Shown: in pieces, positions 50,301 through 57,538 of the stretch
How the letters are laid out: every line of letters begins with the position of its first letter
How positions within the stretch are numbered: the stretch's first letter is position 1
Assembly (NCBI GenBank): GCA_964581465.1
Contig: CAZOOP010000022.1
Location: 1-57,538, forward strand
Reading direction: 5' to 3'
DNA: 57,538 nt
Source of the DNA: WJMB01 sp964581465
Lineage (GTDB): Bacteria > RBG-13-66-14
Made by a program: the position numbers and the translations under genes
The notes under the pieces: generated by a model
The model's database searches: none
Told to the model about the DNA's origin: nothing
The model's input: only the letters and a program-made list of their open reading frames with translations

Positions 50301-52972
50301 GGGTCGGTGAAGTCCAGGGCCAGGATGTAGCTGCCCGGATCGAGAATGGCGGTGTCCAGCTCGAGCTCGAGCACGCCTTCCTCGTCGGTAACGCCGTCGT
50401 AGGTCAGCCAGGGCTCGTCTTCGAGGCCCTCGTAGTACCAGCCGTAGCCGCTGGGTACCTCGTAGAGCGCCACGTGGACCTGCTCATCGGCGCCGGGTTC
50501 GTCGAAGAGATCGATCAGCTCGAACTCGCCGAGCCAATCCTCGCCGACGGCCACGGTCTGGGCCTCGAAGCTCACCTTGGGCAGGTAGAGGTGCCGGGCG
50601 GCGTTGGTCGAAGCGTAGCCGTCCACGGCACGGCCGGAGTCGTCGGCCACGGTGAGGTCGAGGTCGAAGTCGTAGTAGTAGGTGTACCAGCCCGACTCCA
50701 GATAGCCCACATCGGGGTCGTCCTCGGGCGGCATCAGCATCACCGGGAAGTCGGCCCGGCCCTCATCGTCGAGAACCGTCGAGCCGGTGTAGACCACCTC
50801 GGGCTCGGTGTACCACCACCAGTAGTAGTAATCGTCGTACTGCTCGGCTTCGAACCAGGGCGGCTCGGTCTTGTCCTCCTCGGTGGCCATTTCGGGCATC
50901 CAGTAACGCGGCGTGCGCTTGACCGTGTAGCGCACCTCACCGTCGGTCAGCGGCTCGCCGGAGAGATAGGACGCCGTGACGTTGGCCTGGGCCTCGCCGC
51001 CCAGCCGCAGTGGTCCGGCCTCCAGACCGACGGCCACGTTGAACTCCGGCTTCTCGTACTCCTCCAGACGCAGGTACTGGCTGACGATGTTGTAGGTGTA
51101 GCCGTCGGCGTCCTCCCAGTAAGCGTAGAGTTGCAGGCTGCCAAGCTGGACCTCCTCGGGCAGGTCGAAGGAGGCGCCGCAGCGTCCCCGGCTGTCGGTG
51201 ACCAGCTCGGCCTCGTAGACCAGGTCGCCGGCGTAGGCTTCGACCAGCAGCTCCAGGTTCGGTACGGGTTCGTAGCCGTAGATCCGGCCCGAGGGGCTGA
51301 TCTCCCGCCGGACGTGTATCTCGTAGAAGACCGTGTCGCCGGGCTTGTAGAGGGTGCGGTCGGTCAGGCAGTGGCCCTCGGGCGCGAACTCGGGCAGCTC
51401 GTTGAAGCTGTATGAGTCGACCAGGGCGTAGTGGCCCTGGTGCTCGACCACGGCCGCCGGGTACTCGACGTAGGTTTCCGGCGTGGGGAACTCGATCCAG
51501 CCGTCGCGGTCGGTCTCGCCGGACCGCCAGGGCTCGTGATAGTAGTGGCCATCGTAGAGCTGCTCCCAGATATCGACGTTGGCGCCGGCGGCGGGCTCGC
51601 CGTCCTCCAGCCAGGCGCTCCACAGGCAGCCCTCACCGGAGCCGGAGAGCAGCACCGCGCCCAGGTCGCTGACTGAGAAGGTCACCGCGCTGGAAACCTC
51701 TCCTTCGACCATCGAGGCCAGCAGGTAGAGGCCCGGACCCGGGTTGTCGGTATTGTAGACGTCGTAGTGGGGATGGTAGTCGTTCTCGCCGGGCAGCTCG
51801 ATCGTTTCGGAGAAGACCAGCTCCAGATCGTCGAGTTCGGGGATCCAGCGGCCGAACTCGTCCTCTAGCTCCTGCTCCGGGTAGGTGTCGTCGTAGATCT
51901 CGATGACCTGTTCCTGGGTGAGCTGGTAGAGACGCAGCTCGGCCTCCTCGGCCAGCCGGCTGTTGTACGAGAAGCTGAGCACCTCGGCGGTGGGCAACTG
52001 CTCATCGACACCGGGCAGGGTCAGGTGGGGCGTCGAGAGCCGCTTGGCGTTGTCCCGGGCCTCGCCGGACTTGTCCCAGTTGTCGGCGTATTTAGCCGCG
52101 GCCTCGCGGTAGAGCTCCAGGGCGCCGCGGGGGTTATCGAGGAAAACCTCCGTATAGTAGGCCCGGGCCAGGTAGACCTCGTGGGCATAGCTGGATTCGG
52201 GCCAGCGCTCCAGGATGACGTTCCAGTATTCCAAAGCGTCGTCCAGGTACTCCTGATGCTCCTCGATCCGCTCCCGCATCAGCTCGCGCCACTCGAGCAG
52301 GGTGGGGGACTCGGGGTAGGTGTTGTAGTAGACCTCGCCGATGACGCGCTGGCCCATGGCGAAGTAGGCGCTCTGGGCGATCTGCGGCGAGGGATCCAGT
52401 TCCACCGCCCGTTCGTAGTTCTCCCACCACCAATCGTCGGAGTCGAAATCCTCGAGCACCTGGCCTTCCTCGTCGTAGAGGACCATCGAGGCCAGACGGA
52501 TATAGAGGTTCGCCAACTGGTCGACGCACTCAACGTCGTAGGGCTCATCGAGATCGTCCTTGACGTCCTCCAGCGTTTCGGCGGCCTCCAGCAGCAGTTT
52601 CTGTTGCATGTCGGCGGTCTGCGGATAGGAGAGTTCGGGGTGGTACCACCAGTAGAGGTTGTCGGAGACCCTGATCTTGGCCAGGGCGCCCCAGTAGGTG
52701 TCGCCGTAGTTCTTGGCCAGGCGCAGGAAATGCTCGGAGACCCGCTCGTAATCGTAGAGGTACTCCGCGCAGAGCGCCGCCTTGTACATCGCTTGGGGTA
52801 CGTGGCGGCTGCCCTGATGTTCGGTGATCAGCTCCTCGTAGTTCTCCAGGGCCAGGTGGTAGCTCTTGTTCTCGAAGTGCTCCTCGGCGTCTTCGTACAG
52901 ATCATCGGCCGCGGCCAAGACTGAGCCCGCCGCCAGCAATACGCAAAGCGCCGCCAGGTAACGTTTAAGCAT
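47333..52972 (-). CDS. Thioester-containing alpha-2-macroglobulin with N-terminal TPR-like region
   Basis: A 1,879-residue exported protein. After a signal peptide (ends GSVLAAADD, no lipobox) come helical TPR-like repeats (about residues 22-330: ALENYEELITEHQGSRHVPQ and similar), then macroglobulin beta domains (TLYKPGDTVFYEIHVRREIS is the MG2-type signature) and a TED helical domain with the intact thioester CVEQ (Cys1406 to Gln1409, in YPYNCVEQTAS). The C-terminal macroglobulin domains close it. A Met/Gly/Glu-rich stretch at about residues 1137-1165 lies where a protease-bait segment would be. Bacterial alpha-2-macroglobulins trap proteases and are thought to guard the periplasm. Many are lipoproteins encoded with penicillin-binding protein 1C; here neither is seen. 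The start is the ATG at 52972 with GGGAGG 6 bases upstream. Confidence 0.93.
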   Translation of the reverse strand: MLKRYLAALCVLLAAGSVLAAADDLYEDAEEHFENKSYHLALENYEELITEHQGSRHVPQAMYKAALCAEYLYDYERVSEHFLRLAKNYGDTYWGALAKIRVSDNLYWWYHPELSYPQTADMQQKLLLEAAETLEDVKDDLDEPYDVECVDQLANLYIRLASMVLYDEEGQVLEDFDSDDWWWENYERAVELDPSPQIAQSAYFAMGQRVIGEVYYNTYPESPTLLEWRELMRERIEEHQEYLDDALEYWNVILERWPESSYAHEVYLARAYYTEVFLDNPRGALELYREAAAKYADNWDKSGEARDNAKRLSTPHLTLPGVDEQLPTAEVLSFSYNSRLAEEAELRLYQLTQEQVIEIYDDTYPEQELEDEFGRWIPELDDLELVFSETIELPGENDYHPHYDVYNTDNPGPGLYLLASMVEGEVSSAVTFSVSDLGAVLLSGSGEGCLWSAWLEDGEPAAGANVDIWEQLYDGHYYHEPWRSGETDRDGWIEFPTPETYVEYPAAVVEHQGHYALVDSYSFNELPEFAPEGHCLTDRTLYKPGDTVFYEIHVRREISPSGRIYGYEPVPNLELLVEAYAGDLVYEAELVTDSRGRCGASFDLPEEVQLGSLQLYAYWEDADGYTYNIVSQYLRLEEYEKPEFNVAVGLEAGPLRLGGEAQANVTASYLSGEPLTDGEVRYTVKRTPRYWMPEMATEEDKTEPPWFEAEQYDDYYYWWWYTEPEVVYTGSTVLDDEGRADFPVMLMPPEDDPDVGYLESGWYTYYYDFDLDLTVADDSGRAVDGYASTNAARHLYLPKVSFEAQTVAVGEDWLGEFELIDLFDEPGADEQVHVALYEVPSGYGWYYEGLEDEPWLTYDGVTDEEGVLELELDTAILDPGSYILALDFTDPWSGDRQYYHYLYLSPEPVEPEEIPPSLTISLDEPFYAVGDTAVVTINWNKEPIEGILLVESGGQVREHYPVDIREGETTQPIGFTGHHAPDTTVRLLTYYERQSFNSVAYARVVPEEKILDVVVEAVQDSYGPGDEAELNIRVTDSAGNPVQARLTLTAFDTALFVLGAEEHADIRSRFFRDFNYGGVSIYDSAYYYTLGSFTDYWDNPAGVLPHGWLISELGITSDDAPAERPTMAQAEPIAETAAMSGAVDMMMDGGMGSGEMSMEESESRYMAEDKEAAPGATELLEQMGELVREDFKDTAYWQTQIRTDSQGRASVSFQLPDDLTGWRVVAWAYEDDRVGQAETDFRTTLPVITRLGYPRYLTEGDVSTLTLTVRNNTARDASGEAGLVAKLGEDEILLDELRGIEAAAGNAAVLDFELAVERAGLVSLTGLAKTDRGSDALVRRLEVIEHGAPIYLFESGRAEDDPYRFTFRVPEEIDPERSRLRVWLHPSLAAGLKESLWFLQEYPYNCVEQTASRFWPAAVFARAMQELEVPEHLAVGDPEASITEGVTRLYGTQNADGGWPWWAGGYSSEHITSYVLVALHEVGELDWIDDELEDKRRAMADDGLDYLERRLEGLEPDETLALYTMYALALWDRDVPTDVWRLTYDRRETLGSYSRALLALFLHEDGNGREARQVIENMEGYAEITDEDAYWGDWEWGWYWWQDRVETTALSLKAILTVEPEHELMEKAAHWLLVNRRANRWKSTIDTSLCVWALMDYLEETGELDADYDAVVELGDEVLASTSFTRGDVWGDGESWERRGEEVPTGALPMVVSKEGSGRLYFTASLEYFSKEEIIPAHWDTVRVERRMYLVGDDGETLTPLEEVGDTITVGDYVEVVLTLESPNDFDYVAVEDPRIAGCNFLPKERSGWDWRSGTYRELKEKLTAFFYGTLTVGEHEIRYRVRAERPGVYHVLPSQLYGMYAPDIRANSAERVVTILAE

Positions 52973-53116
52973 CGACAACCTCCCGGTCTCAGGGTTGGAT
53001 TGGACAAGGCTTTGATAAAGTATAGCACGCCGCAAGGGTGTGGGGCTACGTCAAGGCGACAAGGCCGCCGCTTTCGCGTTACAATGGACGTGAGGAGGGG
53101 GCTCTTCGATATTTCC

Positions 53117-53296
53117 GACGGCGGCAAAACCCGGCCTCGGGCCGGCCAACCCCCTCGTCCACCCGGCGCGGAGGCTTTGGCACGTTTTTTGCGGAGTCCG
53201 ACGTTCATTTTGTGATGGGCCGCCGCGACGGCGCAAAAAACGTGCCAAAGCCGGGCGCGGCCGGCTGTTTTCATGTTGAGAGGTTTTGCCGCCGTC
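53117..53296. repeat. Nested inverted-repeat element, copy 3
   Basis: Outer arms GACGGCGGCAAAACC (53117-53131) and GGTTTTGCCGCCGTC (53282-53296) are perfectly complementary but unrelated in sequence to the outer arms of copies 1 and 2. The inner 20-bp arms (53173-53192 and 53233-53252) are the family sequence with core TTTGGCACGTTTTTTGC. A C-to-T change relative to copy 1 is matched by G-to-A on the partner arm. It fills the divergent space between the macroglobulin gene and mnmA, ending 22 bases before the mnmA start. Confidence 0.9.
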
Positions 53297-53318
53297 ATTG
53301 GGGGGAGTGGAGCAGGCG

Positions 53319-54398
53319 ATGCGCGGAGTAGGTGACAGTGATGGCGGCGTGGTGGTGGGTCTTTCCGGCGGGGTGGACTCGGCGGTGGCGGCGCTGCGCC
53401 TGGTGGAGGCCGGGCGTCGGGTTGTCGGCGTGACGCTGCGCGCCTGCCGGGAGAGTGCGGCGGAGGACGCGTCGGCGGCGGCGCGTGCGACGGCGCGGCG
53501 CTTGGGGATCGAGCACCGGGTGATCGAGGGGGCGGGTTTGTTCGCCCGGACGGTACTGGCCGAGGCGCTACGGGTGGCGGGGCACGGCGGCACGCCCAGT
53601 GTCTGTCCCGTCTGCAACGCGCGGTTCAAGCTGGCGCTGCTTGCCGGGATCGCCGATGGGTTGGGAGGCTGGGAGCTGGCCACGGGGCACTACGCGAGGA
53701 TCGAGTTTGTGGAGGGGGAGGTGCGCCTGATGAGGGGGCGGGTTCGTGAGCGTGACCAGAGCTATTTCCTGGCGGCGCTGCACGGTGCGTTGCTGGGGCG
53801 CTTGGTATTGCCGTTGGGGGGGGATGAGAAGGCGGCGGTGCGGGCGGCGGCGTTGCGGGCCGGGCTGGAGGTCGCCCGACGGCCGGCGAGCATGGACCTC
53901 TGCCCGGCGCTGGCCGGACCGCTGGTCGAGGCGTTGCGCCGGGAGTTTCCCCGCCTGCTGCAGTCGGGGCCGATCCGGGACCTGAGCGGCCGCGAGCTGG
54001 GAACCCACCGGGGTCTGTTCCACTACACGCTGGGGCAGCGCCGGGGGCTGGGCCTGGGCGGTGGCAGCGTCGAACCGCTCTATGTTACGGGTAAGCTTCT
54101 CGCGGAGAACGTTCTCGTCGTCGGACCCGAGGAGAGTCTCTGGAGCCGGGGGCTCGTGGTGGAGCCCGTCGGAAGCGGTGCGCCCCCGGTAGGGCGCTTG
54201 TTGTGCCAGCCGCGGCGCAACCATCCCGGCGCCCCGGTCGAGCCGCTCAGTGAAAGCGGCGGGTTGTGGCGGACGCGCTTCCTGGCTCCTCAACGGGCCT
54301 TGACTCCGGGCCAGTTCGCGGTGTTCTACCGTCGGGAGGAATCCGCCGGCGGGGTCGATGAGGTGGTCGTCGGCGCGGGGACGATCCTCGGCAGCTGA
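53319..54398 (+). CDS. mnmA: tRNA-specific 2-thiouridylase
   Basis: MnmA thiolates U34 of tRNA-Lys, -Glu and -Gln. The 359-residue product has the PP-loop GLSGGVDSAVAA near the N-terminus, the catalytic Cys in SVCPVCNARFK, ELATGHYARI, DQSYFLAAL, the second catalytic Cys in SMDLCPAL and the conserved GLFHYTLGQRRGLGLGG. The C-terminal beta-barrel ends at GAGTILGS. The start is the ATG at 53319 with GGAG 6-7 bases upstream. A TTG at 53286 is in frame but lies within the repeat element. It is transcribed divergently from the macroglobulin gene and ends in a strong terminator. Confidence 0.94.
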   Translation: MRGVGDSDGGVVVGLSGGVDSAVAALRLVEAGRRVVGVTLRACRESAAEDASAAARATARRLGIEHRVIEGAGLFARTVLAEALRVAGHGGTPSVCPVCNARFKLALLAGIADGLGGWELATGHYARIEFVEGEVRLMRGRVRERDQSYFLAALHGALLGRLVLPLGGDEKAAVRAAALRAGLEVARRPASMDLCPALAGPLVEALRREFPRLLQSGPIRDLSGRELGTHRGLFHYTLGQRRGLGLGGGSVEPLYVTGKLLAENVLVVGPEESLWSRGLVVEPVGSGAPPVGRLLCQPRRNHPGAPVEPLSESGGLWRTRFLAPQRALTPGQFAVFYRREESAGGVDEVVVGAGTILGS

Positions 54399-54419
54399 TG
54401 TTGTGTAAGGTTGATGGAG

Positions 54420-54449
54420 AAAGGGCGACGGTGCGGACCGTCGCCCTTT
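54420..54449. terminator. Strong bidirectional terminator
   Basis: AAAGGGCGACGGT (54420-54432) and ACCGTCGCCCTTT (54437-54449) form a perfect 13-bp stem with a GCGG loop. It serves mnmA on the plus strand and the exported-protein gene ending at 54467 on the minus strand. Confidence 0.9.
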
Positions 54450-54466
54450 GGCAAGTGTCTCAGGTA

Positions 54467-54934
54467 TTAGAGCAGGATGGCCTTCTCGCCGGTCTGTGCT
54501 TCGATGATCTCGGCCAGGGCCTCGAGAAGCTCGACCAGCTCCGGGAACTCACGAGCTTCACCGTTCCAGAGCTCCAGCTCGCAGCGCGACCCTTCGTCGA
54601 AGACAATGAAGCTCAGGCGGACCTCGTCGGGGATGCCGGGGCGTCCCGAGGGTTTAATGGAGGCGGGATCGACGGCGCGGATCAGCTCCCAGAGTTCGGT
54701 GTACCGGTCCGGTGTCAGGCTCAGATCGACCCAGGTGGTCGACTCGTCGGCCCGGGTATGGTTCAGCTCGATGCCGCCGTCGCTGTAGAGCTTGAAGTCC
54801 CAGGCGCCGTAGCCGTCGGGATGATGGGCGCCGCCCGAGGAGAAGATGAAGCTTGGGACGGGTTCTGATTCGGCGAGGACGCCGAATGACAGCAGGCCCG
54901 CCACGGCGACGATGAGGCTCGGCAGACCGATCAT
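54467..54934 (-). CDS. Small exported protein, paralogue A
   Basis: A 155-residue protein with a signal peptide (MIGLPSLIVAVAGLLSFGVLA) and a domain I do not recognise. It is a diverged paralogue of the protein encoded at 56342-56833. Both share a W-x-x-x-L-x-x-x-G start, a central L-W-E-L-I-x-A-V block and an amphipathic, acidic C-terminal helix (FPELVELLEALAEIIEAQTGEKAIL here, LEELIEELTGRRAVL there). GGGAGG lies 8 bases before the ATG at 54934. The frame upstream to 55000 has no ribosome site. Probably periplasmic or surface located; function unknown. Confidence 0.75.
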   Translation of the reverse strand: MIGLPSLIVAVAGLLSFGVLAESEPVPSFIFSSGGAHHPDGYGAWDFKLYSDGGIELNHTRADESTTWVDLSLTPDRYTELWELIRAVDPASIKPSGRPGIPDEVRLSFIVFDEGSRCELELWNGEAREFPELVELLEALAEIIEAQTGEKAILL

Positions 54935-55360
54935 GGACGTTACCTCCCGTAAGGGTTGGTGATCGTCGGTGATGCTCGTGGTTGGGTGGCGATTATTCAA
55001 AGCGAGGGTTTGTCACAAGCGCCTTAACTGGCAATGCCGCCAATAGCTTGTTATTATGCGCTGGCATCATGGAACGTGATCGGACCAAACCAGGCTGATT
55101 AGGGGCGGCTTGCCGGGCCGTTCTTCACATACCAGAAATGCGCCTTGTTGACCCTACAATCATTTGTCTTGCCTTTATTGCTTGTTATTACGACACTTAA
55201 GCTTCAGTGACAATCAGGTGTCAGGGCAGGGACAAGTGTGCGAATATCCAAGTTTACTAAGTATGACGCTCTTGCTATCTGCCACTTTTTTAACCTCCTT
55301 TATTGTGGCAGAAAACCACAGCCCACCCCGTATGTTAACAGTATGTTACACGCAGGTAGC

Positions 55361-55384
55361 GGTCCGAACATGGTATGCGATCCC
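55361..55384 (+). repeat. 24-bp intergenic motif, site 2
   Basis: It begins GGTCCGAACATGG and ends GATCCC, identical at 22 of 24 bases to the site at 31586-31609. It lies in gene-free DNA. Confidence 0.75.
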
Positions 55385-55895
55385 TATGCGCTTTATGGCT
55401 GCGTAAGCTGTCACGATCCGTGGGTGGCCTGGTGGCATAAGAAACCAGACTTGCCCCCAAGAGGGCGCTACCAAGAGAACCAAGAGGACGCTTGAGAGTC
55501 GGGAAGTCGCTACTCCCTTTATATGACCTGGGGCTTATCAGCCATAGGTAGGCTAACTGTTTTCTTAGGGATCATCACAGAAGATGAACAACACATTCGC
55601 AGCTCAGCAAAGCCACATCGGGAATGGTGCTCGGAGATTAGCCTCAGCAGGGCGTCAACCTGCGAAGGCTGATAAGCGTTCGAAGCTGCTAAAGCGAGCA
55701 GTGGAGCGTTTTCAGCAGATCCATACTCACAGCCTGGACGTAAGCTGAATGGAACCAACAGGCTCGGGCTTCCGGCGGAACTAAAGGGAAGCCCAAGTAT
55801 ATCGTCACCGAGCAACTGTATTACAATGGCGGCGACTATGAGCTATAAAGCGTTGAATGACAATCTATTATCTGGATGAGCCGGTTCTTTTGCGA

Positions 55896-55911
55896 GTGAT
55901 AATCCCTTTTC
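55896..55911 (+). repeat. 16-base repeat shared with the window start
   Basis: GTGATAATCCCTTTTC is identical to 58-73, where it is half of a tandem repeat. Both places are gene-free. Confidence 0.7.
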
Positions 55912-56341
55912 TTATAACAGCCTTAGCAGGTATGACGACTCTTAAGCTCGTCGAACTCTAGCCTCTCATGAGGTGGTAGCCGGCGCTACTGTTCCAAATG
56001 CCACTCGATTGAGTTTTCGACGTAGGTTCAGTTTAGATGATCCATAAAGCAATGAGCTTCGACCCGAATGGAGTGCCGCTGGAATCCGGAGGCTGATGGT
56101 CCAGTCCAGAGTCTTGTCAACCGTGATGAGTAAAATTCTTACAGCAGTCTGTCGCCTGTCTTGGGACCTGTGACAGCTATCCGTCTTCACGAATCGAAGC
56201 CATGCTTCGGGCGATTGCCAAGGCCCTCCACTCGAGGCTGCTCCGCATTATGATAACGCCGGTCCAGTTTATTGTGATGACTCCTAAACCATCTGCTTGT
56301 CCCCGGCCGCCGGGATTGTGAAGCGCTGAGCCGCGGCGGTG

Positions 56342-56833
56342 TCAGTGCAGGACGGCGCGGCGGCCGGTCAGCTCTTCGATCAGTTCCTCCAGCTCGTCGA
56401 GGAGCTCGCGGAAATCCGCGTCGATGTCGAAGCCGCCGCTCCAGCCGGCTAGCTCCCAGTCCCTCGGGCCGTGTTCGAGGGAGCATTTGAGATAGACCTC
56501 GCCGGGATTGGCGTCGCGCTCGACTAGGTCAAACCCGGGGGTATTGACGGCTAAGATCAGTTCCCAGAGATGGTCCAGGGTGTCCTGTTCCGGGTAGAAG
56601 GTTTCCCAGACCGTGCCTTCGGCGTTTTGGATGTGGGAAACGGCCAGGGTTCCGAACTCGGTCAGGCGCAGGTGCCAGGAACCCGCCGCGGAGGGTTGCT
56701 CGGCGTGGCCGCTGTGCAGCTCGAAGGCCGCCGGTTCGGAGGCGATGTTGGCGTAGTGAGGCGCAACCGTGATTATAAGCAATCCAATAACGCCGAGGAT
56801 GATCGGGTTCGGCTGTCTGGTTGTGTCCGGCAT
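56342..56833 (-). CDS. Small exported protein, paralogue B
   Basis: A 163-residue protein with an N-terminal hydrophobic segment (about residues 10-27) that acts as signal or anchor, and the same unassigned domain as the protein at 54467-54934: SWHLRLTEFGTLAVSH, HLWELILAVNTPGF and a C-terminal acidic helix ending TGRRAVLH. GGGAGG lies 5 bases before the ATG at 56833. The pair probably arose by tandem duplication and was later separated by the 1.4 kb stretch. A 24-bp motif copy lies 64 bases upstream in the same orientation. Function unknown. Confidence 0.75.
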   Translation of the reverse strand: MPDTTRQPNPIILGVIGLLIITVAPHYANIASEPAAFELHSGHAEQPSAAGSWHLRLTEFGTLAVSHIQNAEGTVWETFYPEQDTLDHLWELILAVNTPGFDLVERDANPGEVYLKCSLEHGPRDWELAGWSGGFDIDADFRELLDELEELIEELTGRRAVLH

Positions 56834-56896
56834 CGAGGCCTCCCGGGTATTTGCTCCATTGGGTCGGTCCCAGGAACGGTGGATAGCAAAGGATTA

Positions 56897-56920
56897 GGGA
56901 TAGTATGCCGTGTTCGGACC
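56897..56920 (-). repeat. 24-bp intergenic motif, site 3
   Basis: On the minus strand it begins GGTCCGAACACGG and ends TATCCC, 22 of 24 bases identical to site 1. It lies upstream of the paralogue B gene, so a promoter or operator role is possible here. Confidence 0.7.
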
Positions 56921-56979
56921 TGATTGTGATTGTATGCTGTTGATAATAGAAGTGATAGTCTTATGATACCTGTCACAAA

Positions 56980-57538
56980 ATGGGCAACCAAAAAGTGGCG
57001 GAAAACCGAGCAACCGACCGGCACATTTGTTGCCCAAAAAGTAACCATGGGGCGCACTATAAGTTGGCTTATGGCAGATGTAAATGCATGAATTGCGGAA
57101 AGATATATACCCACCGGCCAAGGTATACAAAGCTATCTAAAGCGAAGCGAAAAGGGATAGCTCGCTTATTCTGGCTGAGCGTTCCCGCGGCGAAAGCTGT
57201 CGGCTTATCCGCCAAAAAAGTATCCAAATGGTACAATCGAGTACGGGAGCGCATCGCCGCCGATCGCCAGGCCGAGCTGGAGAAGCTCGAGGGGCACATT
57301 CTATAAGCATATCGAGGTCGACGAGTCCTACTTCGCCGGACAGCGCAAGGGCAAGCGCGGACGGAGCGCCGGCGGCAAGACCCCCGTCTTCGGGCTGCTC
57401 AAGCGGTGTGGCGAGGTGCGCGTCATCCTCCCCGAGCGCTGTGACAGCAAGCACCTGCTGGGCGCGATCCTGGGGAACGTCGAGCTGGGCGCGATCGTCT
57501 ACTCCGATGGATACAAGGCCTATAACAGGCTGTCACTC
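56980..57538 (+). pseudogene. IS1595/ISXO2-type transposase, frameshifted and truncated by the window end
   Basis: The first frame (56980-57306, 108 residues) has a zinc-ribbon-like region (CCPKSNHGAHYKLAYGRCKCMNCGKIY) and a helix-turn-helix-like segment (GLSAKKVSKWYNRVRERI), as in IS1595-family transposases. It stops at 57304-57306. The catalytic domain continues in another frame from about 57302: HIEVDESYFAGQRKGKRGR, GKTPVFGLLKR and IVYSDGYKAYNRL, supplying two of the three acidic DDE residues. The third Glu would lie beyond the window. A net +1 shift joins the two. It could be a decayed copy, a sequencing error or a recoding event; known members use one frame. No terminal inverted repeat could be confirmed. 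Confidence 0.8.

Larger units (their letters stand above)
54935..56341. other. 1.4 kb gene-poor stretch between paralogues
   Basis: Frames present here are short, lack ribosome sites and resemble no family, so I call no gene. A TCTGCCAC/GTGGCAGA hairpin lies at 55278-55312, one copy of the 24-bp motif at 55361-55384 and a 16-base match to the window start at 55896-55911. The DNA is AT-richer than coding parts. It may be decayed sequence. Confidence 0.55.

Noticed and set aside
47312..51415. 1,367-residue plus-strand open frame opposite the macroglobulin gene
   Set aside because: Composition is the reverse-complement shadow of the macroglobulin codons. No signal peptide or domain is recognisable.
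55164..55815. Small frames in the gene-poor stretch (80 and 98 residues)
   Set aside because: No ribosome sites, no hydrophobic or domain pattern of a real protein, and they overlap dispersed repeats.

Overview
The window reads as chromosome of an uncultured, high-GC, Gram-negative bacterium related to the FCB group. The evidence is a TonB-dependent receptor with a carboxypeptidase-regulatory N-domain, a PorV-type outer-membrane protein, a secreted protein ending in a FlgD/T9SS-like beta domain, a GWxTD-family protein and an ExbB-ExbD-ExbD-TonB set. Candidate phyla such as Coatesbacteria, Eisenbacteria, Zixibacteria or Latescibacteria would fit. The sequence alone cannot decide between them, and no rRNA or tRNA gene was recognised.

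Layout. 0.2-6.3 kb: a GIDE-domain membrane protein, a D-2-hydroxyacid dehydrogenase, and a minus-strand run of prfB (with the classical programmed +1 frameshift), a type II DNA methyltransferase, its probable restriction enzyme and a small membrane protein, all overlapping or nearly touching. An exported protein follows. 7.2-12.3 kb: M20 metallopeptidase, prmC, a four-helix membrane protein and aspS. 13.2-24.3 kb: an outer-membrane block (TonB-dependent receptor, 813-aa secreted protein, PorV-like protein), then GWxTD protein, exbB, two exbD genes, a highly structured intergenic segment and tonB. 24.5-27.4 kb: clpP, clpX and a secreted staphylococcal-nuclease-like protein. 27.5-30.9 kb: a minus-strand operon of a FemAB-like protein, a small membrane protein and a beta-propeller lipoprotein. 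31.8-47.2 kb: a receiver-histidine kinase protein and an exceptional histidine kinase of about 4,551 residues with about 21 PAS and 9 GAF domains. 47.3-54.4 kb: a 1,879-residue thioester-containing alpha-2-macroglobulin and mnmA. 54.5-57.5 kb: two diverged paralogous exported proteins around a 1.4 kb gene-poor stretch, and an IS1595/ISXO2-type transposase that is frameshifted and cut by the window end.

How the genes fit together. ExbB/ExbD/TonB would energise the TonB-dependent receptor. The PorV-like and FlgD-tailed proteins are co-transcribed with that receptor and probably form one cell-surface uptake or secretion module. ClpP and ClpX form one protease. PrfB and PrmC are linked in translation termination, since PrmC methylates the GGQ glutamine of release factors. 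The two sensor proteins at 31.8-47.2 kb are likely signalling partners.

The most unusual non-coding signals are these. (1) A family of three intergenic elements of about 180-190 bp, each built of two nested perfect inverted repeats whose arms change between copies in a compensatory way. (2) A multi-helix segment between exbD and tonB that looks like a structured RNA. (3) A 24-bp motif found three times in gene-poor DNA. (4) A recurrent habit of 10-15 bp tandem duplications in intergenic DNA.
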